A stretch of DNA of 16,679 nt from JAAHGY01 sp051439365 (GTDB taxonomy: Bacteria; Cyanobacteriota; Cyanobacteriia; CAKZMO01), in NCBI GenBank assembly GCA_051439365.1, contig JBFRWC010000182.1, positions 1-16,679 on the forward strand. The letters run 5' to 3'. Shown piece after piece: positions 7,681 through 12,955 of this stretch. Position 1 is the stretch's first letter, and each line of letters opens with the position of its first letter. A program made the position numbers and the translations under genes. The notes below the pieces were generated by a model, which saw only the letters and a program-made list of their open reading frames with translations, searched no databases and was not told the origin of the DNA.

Positions 7681-7974
7681 TTCCCCCAGTTCATTGGGTT
7701 GAGGTGTTGCCGATTCGTTGCTGATTGAGGTGAATTAAATGCATCAATTTCTGATAGGGTACAAAGGGGGTTCTTAATTATCAGCGCTCTGTTGAACTGA
7801 TTCGCCCAACCTAAGTCAATAAATAGGGTAGGGAGTTAAGGGTACTTAGCTCATCAATGCAGACTCATCAATCTTGGCTGACAAGGGTTAGCTGCCCACG
7901 GCTGACCGCTCTGTTAAGCCTAGACTAGGGTATCTAGCTGAACTAATGCTCGCATTACTGGGAGGAAAATCTAA
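7681..7974. other. psbZ upstream region with hairpin and direct repeat
   Basis: No gene is seen. GAGTTAAG (7833-7840) and CTTAGCTC (7845-7852) form an 8-bp stem with one G-U pair and a GGTA loop. CTCATCAAT is repeated at 7850-7858 and 7864-7872. A TATCTA hexamer with preceding GGG (about 7930-7935) could be a -10 box for psbZ, but no good -35 partner was found. Confidence 0.3.
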
Positions 7975-8166
7975 ATGTTAACAATTTTGTTTCAGATCTT
8001 GTTGGCAGCACTTGTACTGCTGTCGTTCGTAATGGTGATTGGCGTGCCCGTGGGTTACGCCGTGCCCCAAGGTTGGGATCGATCCAAGCAGTTAATCTTG
8101 CTGGGGTCAATTTTATGGGGCATATTGGTGGTTGTGGTTGGTGTTCTCAATTATCTGGTGGCCTAG
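7975..8166 (+). CDS. psbZ: photosystem II protein PsbZ (Ycf9)
   Basis: This is a 63-residue, two-helix thylakoid membrane protein of the photosystem II core, at the interface with CP43 and PsbK. It has the family form: a first helix (about 3-28, ILFQILLAALVLLSFVMVIG), a conserved PVGYAVPQGWDRSK lumen/stroma loop, and a second helix (about 40-62) ending VVVVGVLNYLVA. Length equals the usual 62-63 residues. GGGAGGA lies eight to nine bases before the ATG. Its placement directly upstream of ribH, on the same strand, is a recurrent cyanobacterial neighbourhood (from memory). Confidence 0.96.
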   Translation: MLTILFQILLAALVLLSFVMVIGVPVGYAVPQGWDRSKQLILLGSILWGILVVVVGVLNYLVA

Positions 8167-8207
8167 TTGCCAAGTCTCTGGAACCAAATCCATAAAGCAT
8201 TTATATG

Positions 8208-8238
8208 GTGTTGTGGAACGCGATGCGTCCCGCAACAC
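8208..8238 (+). terminator. strong 14-bp hairpin between psbZ and ribH
   Basis: Bases 8208-8221 (GTGTTGTGGAACGC) pair with 8225-8238 (GCGTCCCGCAACAC) around the loop GAT, with one G-U pair and one mismatch. The T-rich stretch TTGTTTC follows at once. This would serve as a terminator or attenuator for the psbZ transcript, or as a 3' stabiliser of it, before ribH. Confidence 0.5.
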
Positions 8239-8275
8239 TTGTTTCAATTGAGTACTAGTTTTGAACTGAAAGGAT

Positions 8276-8839
8276 ATGGCAGTTTTTGAGGGTTCATTTG
8301 CGGAAGCAGGGTCCATGCGTTTTGCCATTGTCATTGGTCGCTTCAATGACTTGGTGACAGGCAAGTTGCTGGATGGATGCCAAGATTGTTTGAAGCGGCA
8401 TGGTGTCGATCCTGACCCGAATGGAACTCAGGTTGATTACGCCTGGGTTCCTGGTAGCTTTGAAATTCCCTTGCTGGCGAAACAACTGGCCCTCACCGCT
8501 CGCTACGATGCCATTATCTGTATTGGTGCGGTGATTCGAGGGAGCACGCCTCACTTTGACTATGTGGCGGCTGAAGTGTCCAAAGGCGTGGCTGCCGCTA
8601 GCTTCCAGACCGGGGTGCCGATCGTTTTTGGAGTCCTGACCACAGATACGCTACAACAAGCCCTGGAACGGGCGGGAATTAAGAGTAATAAGGGCTGGGA
8701 GTACGGCATGTCTGCGATTGAGATGGCCAGTCTGATGCGAAATGTGAGAAAAGCTCAACCTGCATTGATGGAACAATCTGATATCCGAGCTAGGCAAACG
8801 CCGTTTGAACTGGAAGGGCAAGCGGAGGTGCCATCTTAA
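8276..8839 (+). CDS. ribH: 6,7-dimethyl-8-ribityllumazine synthase
   Basis: RibH makes 6,7-dimethyl-8-ribityllumazine from 5-amino-6-ribitylaminouracil and 3,4-dihydroxybutanone 4-phosphate, the penultimate step of riboflavin synthesis, in the cytoplasm. All key blocks are present: RFNDLVTGKLL with Phe23, the ribityl-binding loop PGSFEIP (59-65), GAVIRGSTPHFDYV (84-97) with catalytic His93, and LERAGIK with Arg132. The core ends near residue 157. A polar tail of about 30 residues (QPALMEQSDIRARQTPFELE region) extends beyond the usual cyanobacterial end. AAGG lies only a few bases before the ATG. It lies 109 bases downstream of psbZ with a hairpin between. Confidence 0.97.
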   Translation: MAVFEGSFAEAGSMRFAIVIGRFNDLVTGKLLDGCQDCLKRHGVDPDPNGTQVDYAWVPGSFEIPLLAKQLALTARYDAIICIGAVIRGSTPHFDYVAAEVSKGVAAASFQTGVPIVFGVLTTDTLQQALERAGIKSNKGWEYGMSAIEMASLMRNVRKAQPALMEQSDIRARQTPFELEGQAEVPS

Positions 8840-8874
8840 AATATGAGAGTCAAATAATAGGTCAACTCGTAGGG

Positions 8875-8898
8875 TGCCGTTAGCGTCAGCGTAACGCA
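8875..8898. repeat. TGCCGTTAGCG...CGTAACGCA imperfect palindrome
   Basis: The stretch 8871-8898 (AGGGTGCCGTTAGCGTCAGCG, then TAACGCA) is an imperfect palindrome centred on 8886. From memory it matches the GGTGCGTTA..TAACGCACC dispersed repeat of many cyanobacterial genomes. It lies just after ribH. Confidence 0.5.
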
Positions 8899-8960
8899 TT
8901 AATTAGGGACAGTTTAGAGCTTATTGAGTCCCATACCTCAAGTTCCAACTCCAGCCTCGG

Positions 8961-8985
8961 CCCCAACTTCTTCGAGAAGGCGGGG
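8961..8985. terminator. GC-rich hairpin in the ribH-tatA gap
   Basis: CCCC (8961-8964) plus CTTCT (8967-8971) pair with AGAAG (8975-8979) plus GGGG (8982-8985) around a TCG loop. It sits between the convergent ribH and tatA genes. No T-run follows on either strand. Confidence 0.35.
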
Positions 8986-9025
8986 GGAATCCAGAGGTCT
9001 GATTGCGGTTCGGGGTTTGGGGACC

Positions 9026-9045
9026 GTGAGGGCGATCGCCCTCAC
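9026..9045. terminator. perfect 20-bp palindrome with HIP1 core, convergent terminator candidate
   Basis: GTGAGGGCGATCGCCCTCAC reads the same on both strands, with a GCGATCGC octamer at its centre. It lies 16 bases past the tatA stop and could end transcription from both sides. A fully palindromic DNA of this kind would need a few bases in its loop, so the usable stem is about 8 bp. Confidence 0.4.
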
Positions 9046-9060
9046 CCATTTAATGCACCT

Positions 9061-9243
9061 CTAGTCTGGTTCCCGCTTAGACTCTTGAGCCTCCAAGTTT
9101 TCACCTTCTCCACTCATTTCTTCTTTAAACCCACGTAAGGTTTTACCCAAGGCTCCACCGAGTTCTGGGATCTTTTTGGGGCCAAAAATGACAATGCCAA
9201 CCACTGCAATAACCACAACCTCCGGCCACCCTAATCCAAACAT
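9061..9243 (-). CDS. tatA: Sec-independent protein translocase TatA
   Basis: This is the 60-residue pore-forming subunit of the twin-arginine translocase, which moves folded proteins across the thylakoid and plasma membranes. One N-terminal helix (about 5-20: GWPEVVVIAVVGIVIF) is followed by the conserved hinge FGPKKIPELG and an amphipathic helix (GALGKTLRGFKEEM). A polar acidic tail ends it. GGAGG stands five bases before the ATG. Only one Tat component is seen here. TatA and TatB are hard to separate by sequence alone; the short length and FGPKKIPELG favour TatA/E. Confidence 0.95.
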   Translation of the reverse strand: MFGLGWPEVVVIAVVGIVIFGPKKIPELGGALGKTLRGFKEEMSGEGENLEAQESKREPD

Positions 9244-9334
9244 GTTTGCCTCCGTGATGTCTTGTTACCTGCTGCTCACATGGTACTACAAGGGGAAAGC
9301 GGCATGAGCGTGCTGAAAGCTGATTGCCATTTAA

Positions 9335-9387
9335 TTTGCGTGGCTGAACCCCGCCGCTGGCGGGGTTCAGCCACCAAAATACGCAAA
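9335..9387. repeat. nested hairpin: perfect 16-bp stem inside 7-bp outer arms
   Basis: Bases 9340-9355 (GTGGCTGAACCCCGCC) and 9359-9374 are a perfect 16-bp stem with loop GCT. Outside it, TTTGCGT (9335-9341) and ACGCAAA (9381-9387) can also pair, overlapping the inner arms by two bases. CTAAAATCGTTTTAG (9388-9402) follows as a third small dyad. It lies between tatA and the DUF4278 gene, both transcribed leftwards, so it may be the DUF4278 terminator; the lack of a T-run and the nested form also fit a REP-like or MITE-like element. Confidence 0.6.
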
Positions 9388-9424
9388 CTAAAATCGTTTT
9401 AGCTTAACAGGGTTTGGTCACGGT

Positions 9425-9592
9425 TTAGTAGAGAGCGCCGCGATATTGAAGGGTAGGAGCAGTACGCTTCGCAGGTTGCAGTGACTTGCGGATGACATAA
9501 GAGCGACCCATAAAGGTTCCAGTCATTCCGGTGTCTACAGTCTCAGAAGTAGCAGAGGGTTGAGCAGACTGACCACGGTAAATTAAAGACAT
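9425..9592 (-). CDS. DUF4278 domain small protein
   Basis: This 55-residue reading frame begins MSLIYRGQS and ends LQYRGALY. The core GTFMGRSYVIRKSLQPAKR (about 25-43) is the DUF4278 signature of short cyanobacterial proteins, and the repeated Y-R-G at both ends is typical. The ribosome-binding site AGGAG lies eight bases before the start codon on the minus strand. Function is not known. It is read in the same direction as tatA, with a strong palindrome between them. It is easily overlooked because it is so short. Confidence 0.85.
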   Translation of the reverse strand: MSLIYRGQSAQPSATSETVDTGMTGTFMGRSYVIRKSLQPAKRTAPTLQYRGALY

Positions 9593-9677
9593 GAGTGTGT
9601 TCTCCTGTGTGTTGTTGTGTTGTGTCCGTTTCGATGCATCTACTATCGCTGATTCACGCGAGGGAGGAAATACAGTA

Positions 9678-9717
9678 AAGTTCAGCTTTATTCAGTGAAA
9701 AGTTCAGGTTTGTTCAG
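9678..9717. repeat. 22-bp-period tandem repeat (TTCAG boxes)
   Basis: AAGTTCAGCTTTATTCAG (9678-9695) recurs at 9700-9717 with two changes. Together they give four TTCAG boxes at spacings 10, 12 and 10 bases, that is on nearly the same face of the helix. Seen from the minus strand the boxes read CTGAA and precede the DUF4278 start by about 90-125 bases. They could be cooperative binding sites. Confidence 0.5.
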
Positions 9718-9841
9718 GTTGTCCAAAGTATCACCAAACCTAGTGACAGCAATGATTATGGACGTTGATCTATGTCACAAAAAGGCAAAGGATTTCAGCA
9801 GCGACGTAACGTATGAGCAAGCCCGGAAGCTTTACCTAATC

Positions 9842-9874
9842 TTGACACTATCCGTAAAATTACGGTGTTATACT
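9842..9874 (+). promoter_or_regulatory. candidate promoter with dyad between -35 and -10 boxes
   Basis: TTGACA (9842-9847) and a TATACT/TTATAC hexamer (9868-9874) are 20-21 bases apart. CCGTAAAATTACGG (9852-9865), a perfect 6-bp dyad with a 2-bp centre, sits between them. Long spacers with a central dyad are typical of MerR-family targets, so this may be an activator-dependent promoter for the gene at 10124. No such regulator gene lies in the window. Confidence 0.35.
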
Positions 9875-10123
9875 CTGATAACGAGGGACTGGTGGCTTTT
9901 TGGCTGCACAAGAGGCGCTTTTTGATGGGAAATAGTTTGGGGTGCAATGTCCCTGACATAGCTGTAGGCGTATGGCTTGCCGTGAAGAATTACGGTGGGA
10001 TATGAACTTACCCCCACTGTGTTGCTGCATATTGAGGTGAACAGCTATGTCCTCAAGCTGTGCAGGTATGTAGAAAGTTTTTTAAACAACGTCACAAAAA
10101 GTACAGTATTCTGAGGTGGTTCA

Positions 10124-12607
10124 ATGACTTCGAGGCGAAATTTCCGGAAAGGGCGCGAGCGTAGCGATCGCAAACGTTATGGTCATCGCAGGAAACATCA
10201 GGCTTCGATTGGCGATCGCGTATTTTTAGACAGCAACGGCAATGGTATCCAGGATAAGGGTGAACAAGGCATTAAAGGCAGCGTCGTCAAGTTGCTAGAC
10301 CGTGATGGTCATGTGGTGGCGACGGACGTAACAGATGCCCACGGACGGTATAAGTTTTCGAGATTGGCTGCTGGTGACTATAGAGTCATGTTTGTCCAAC
10401 CCGAGGGCTTTGTTCCAAGCCCAGTAGATCAGGGTTTGAATGATAAGGTTGACTCTGATGCTGACCCTGCCAATGGTCTAGTCACTGACGTAATCACTTT
10501 AGGGTGTCGCGAAAGGAACAGGACTGTCGATGCAGGTTTTGTCAAGGCGGCTGGAACCCTGACCATAGAAAACTTTGAGTTTGTTTTTCAAGATCCGGAC
10601 GCTCCCGATCTGGCCGATAAGATCCTGACTGAGCGCCCATTTGCCCGTGACCCAAATTCAGAGCTGGTGGATACGGCCCTCCTTATTCCGGATTTAGGCG
10701 AGTCTTTCACCCAGCTTTTGACGTTAACCGCAGACGGTGGGGATGTTAAAGACGGCACTCTTGACTTGACCATCACCAACCCTTTTGTTGATGTGACTAG
10801 CGTTACTATTCAAGGTGGTTCTGCGGACTTGATTGCCAGCCAAACTGATGATGGTGAGCAGCAAGTAACCACCATTACTCTGCCAGATACCTTAGCCCAA
10901 GGCGATGAAATTGTTCTGGAGGTTGTGTCTACGGTAACTAATGCGATTACGGATACCGATGCCAGTACCCCCGTGGATGCAATTACCGATAAGCCGCTCC
11001 AGGAGTATAACTTCGAGTTTGAGTTAGTTGACAATCCAGGTATTGAAGCAGACTTGGGTGCTGCAACTTTTGAGGGCAAAATCTATGCCAGTGAACGCTT
11101 TTTTGATACTAGCAGTGGCTCAAGCGAGTATGAACTGCTTGAAATTGATGACTATGTCATTGAAGCGACCATTGGTGAAACATCCAGTAGCCTGGAAGCA
11201 GAAGTTTTCACTGCAGCGGGTAACCTGATTGAAGGGATAGGCGGAGTCGATCCAGGGTTTCTTCACACCCTATATTTTCTGGATTTAGCAGGGGGGGTTA
11301 ACCCTAGGAAAAGAAGGAGAAGCATTACTAATGCCTATTACTCAGATCCAACGTTTGTAGAAGAATTCCTCTTAGTTTGGGACAGAATTCCAAGTACTGA
11401 CATCAGTGACTTTATTGAGGCCAGTGGTCAGGACGGTTTCCAGTTGTGGGTTGACCTGGTAGAGCAAGGTATATTTTCCAGGAACTTCTTTAGCACTACC
11501 GATGAAGACGGAAGTGGTAGTGAGTTTTCAACCGATACATTCACACAACAGGCTATTTCCGGAAATTTATTGCCTGCTTCACTGAATAGCTTCACACTAG
11601 ATTTTGAGCAAGATCTAGCGGGAAACGAACTTTTAACTGGGCAAATTCTTGATGATGAACTAGCGCCACTTGTAACCATTTCATCCGATTCTCTAAGTCA
11701 ACCAACGATTATCTTTGACTCCTCAAGGCCAACGGGAGGCGATCGAGACTTAGGCACTCCCAATACCGATTTTGGCGGTCCGGGGCAAGGTTCTGGGGGA
11801 AGTGCGGGTACTCCTGGCGAAAATGCCGATGCCCTAAATAGCGTTTTGATCATTGCTGAAAATACCATTGATGCGGATGGGGATGGGCTAGTTGACATTC
11901 CTGATGATAATCAAAGTGGTGGAACGATTAACTTCGATTTTGTCAGTCCTGTTAGAGTCCAATTTTTAACAGTTGTAGATATTGATCGCGCTGAGTTCTT
12001 TAGAGTTGAAGCCTATGACGCGGAAGGCACCCTTGTAAAGGCTGTTGATGCTACCAGTCTGGGTGGAAATAGTGTTGAAATTCTGACTATTGATGCTGAG
12101 GATGTAGCCCAACTCAAAGTTGTCTCGGATGGATCATTTGCCATTGACGACCTTATTCTAGGCATCCCAGATAACCTTCAGTTTGATGAGATCCCAGCAG
12201 TTTTAGATGCTCCTGAGACTCATTTGTCAGATGGGGTTGCATTCGCTGAGTCTGACACTAGCGATGTTGATTTGGCAAAAGATTTGACAGTTGGTCTTTT
12301 TGATCGTGAGACTGATACTCTGATTCGAAAGGTCAGTAGTGGCGACGTTATGGATATCGGCTCCGGACATAATCCCACCCTTGGTATCAAGGTCGCCCCT
12401 GGTAGTGCTCTCTTTGACCAAGTTGAGGGTGTTTTGCTTGATCTTAATAAGGGTGCGGTTATGGCAATAGACAATGTTGAACCCTATACGCTGTTTGGCG
12501 ATCGCCAAGATTCCAGTACGGGTAGCGATATTTCATGGGAGGATAACAGTATTGCACTTACCCTCTTCCCTAAAGATAATGGCAATGGCGAACTAATCGG
12601 CACCTGA
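10124..12607 (+). CDS. SdrD-B domain surface/secreted protein without a signal peptide
   Basis: This 827-residue acidic protein has an unusually basic N-terminus (residues 1-26, eleven Arg, no Sec signal). An SdrD-B/Cna-B-type beta-sandwich follows (about 27-141): SIGDRVFLDSNGNGIQDKGE, then GYKFxxLxxGDYRVxF- and PVDQGLNDKVDSDAD-like motifs. Later come repeat-like strand segments (about 145-290), a central part unlike known domains, and from about 545 a domain with PTGGDRDLGTPN and EF-hand-like DADGDGLVD. The final about 120 residues resemble an Ig-like domain ending PYTLFGDRQD..NGNG. GAGG lies seven bases before the ATG, and an in-frame TGA at 10112 fixes the start. It is probably exported by a type I system or acts at the surface. 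The final domain appears to end early (see findings). Confidence 0.75.
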   Translation: MTSRRNFRKGRERSDRKRYGHRRKHQASIGDRVFLDSNGNGIQDKGEQGIKGSVVKLLDRDGHVVATDVTDAHGRYKFSRLAAGDYRVMFVQPEGFVPSPVDQGLNDKVDSDADPANGLVTDVITLGCRERNRTVDAGFVKAAGTLTIENFEFVFQDPDAPDLADKILTERPFARDPNSELVDTALLIPDLGESFTQLLTLTADGGDVKDGTLDLTITNPFVDVTSVTIQGGSADLIASQTDDGEQQVTTITLPDTLAQGDEIVLEVVSTVTNAITDTDASTPVDAITDKPLQEYNFEFELVDNPGIEADLGAATFEGKIYASERFFDTSSGSSEYELLEIDDYVIEATIGETSSSLEAEVFTAAGNLIEGIGGVDPGFLHTLYFLDLAGGVNPRKRRRSITNAYYSDPTFVEEFLLVWDRIPSTDISDFIEASGQDGFQLWVDLVEQGIFSRNFFSTTDEDGSGSEFSTDTFTQQAISGNLLPASLNSFTLDFEQDLAGNELLTGQILDDELAPLVTISSDSLSQPTIIFDSSRPTGGDRDLGTPNTDFGGPGQGSGGSAGTPGENADALNSVLIIAENTIDADGDGLVDIPDDNQSGGTINFDFVSPVRVQFLTVVDIDRAEFFRVEAYDAEGTLVKAVDATSLGGNSVEILTIDAEDVAQLKVVSDGSFAIDDLILGIPDNLQFDEIPAVLDAPETHLSDGVAFAESDTSDVDLAKDLTVGLFDRETDTLIRKVSSGDVMDIGSGHNPTLGIKVAPGSALFDQVEGVLLDLNKGAVMAIDNVEPYTLFGDRQDSSTGSDISWEDNSIALTLFPKDNGNGELIGT

Positions 12608-12641
12608 TTGACTGACAAAACCCTTGAAAGGCTGATTTTAC

Positions 12642-12767
12642 CGTAGATTGGGTAAAGCCCAAAGGGCATACCAGAAAAGCGACAGTGTAACCCAACGAAA
12701 CGCTGACTGGTGTTGGGTTATTGCCAAAGGCAAGGCTTGCGCCAACGTTCCCTCAACCCAACCTACG
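12642..12767. repeat. MITE-like palindromic element with 12-bp terminal inverted repeats
   Basis: CGTAGATTGGGT (12642-12653) and ACCCAACCTACG (12756-12767) are inverted terminal copies with one mismatch. Inside, TAACCCAAC (12688-12696) and GTTGGGTTA (12712-12720) are perfect inverted arms. CGTAGGTTGGGT ends are, from memory, widespread in cyanobacterial intergenic repeats. The element fills the gap between the SdrD-like and TpsA genes. It has no transposase. Confidence 0.6.
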
Positions 12768-12845
12768 AAATGATCTTTTGCCAGTCAATCAGGGATAAAA
12801 CTTTGCATCAATTGGTGTCGATTTAATGGGATTAATCGGTGGATA

Positions 12846-12925
12846 AGGTATGCTGAGGACTACTTGCTACCCAAAGTTGGTTTTGATGCTGACGGTAAGG
12901 ATGAAGTTGGCATCACTTGTTCCTG
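12846..12925 (+). pseudogene. possible remnant of coding sequence before the TpsA gene
   Basis: One frame reads RYAEDYLLPKVGFDADGKDE then VGITCS and stops at TGA 12924-12926, with a coding-like amino acid mix. It has no start codon upstream in a sensible place. It may be the tail of a decayed gene or chance. The next gene's alternative TTG start lies inside it. Confidence 0.2.
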
Positions 12926-12955
12926 AAGATCCTTGCACCGATTGTTTTAATTGCC

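Larger units (their letters stand above)
9593..10123. other. regulatory gap between divergent DUF4278 and SdrD-like genes
   Basis: No supported gene is seen. A plus-strand open frame of 76 codons (9695-9925) has no ribosome-binding site and an irregular composition, so I treat it as chance. The gap does contain a tandem duplication (9678-9717), a promoter-like element with a dyad (9842-9874) and a second copy of part of that element (9988-9997). Confidence 0.6.

Noticed and set aside
9695..9925. 76-codon plus-strand frame in the regulatory gap
   Set aside because: No ribosome-binding site; it contains the repeat units and the promoter-like element.
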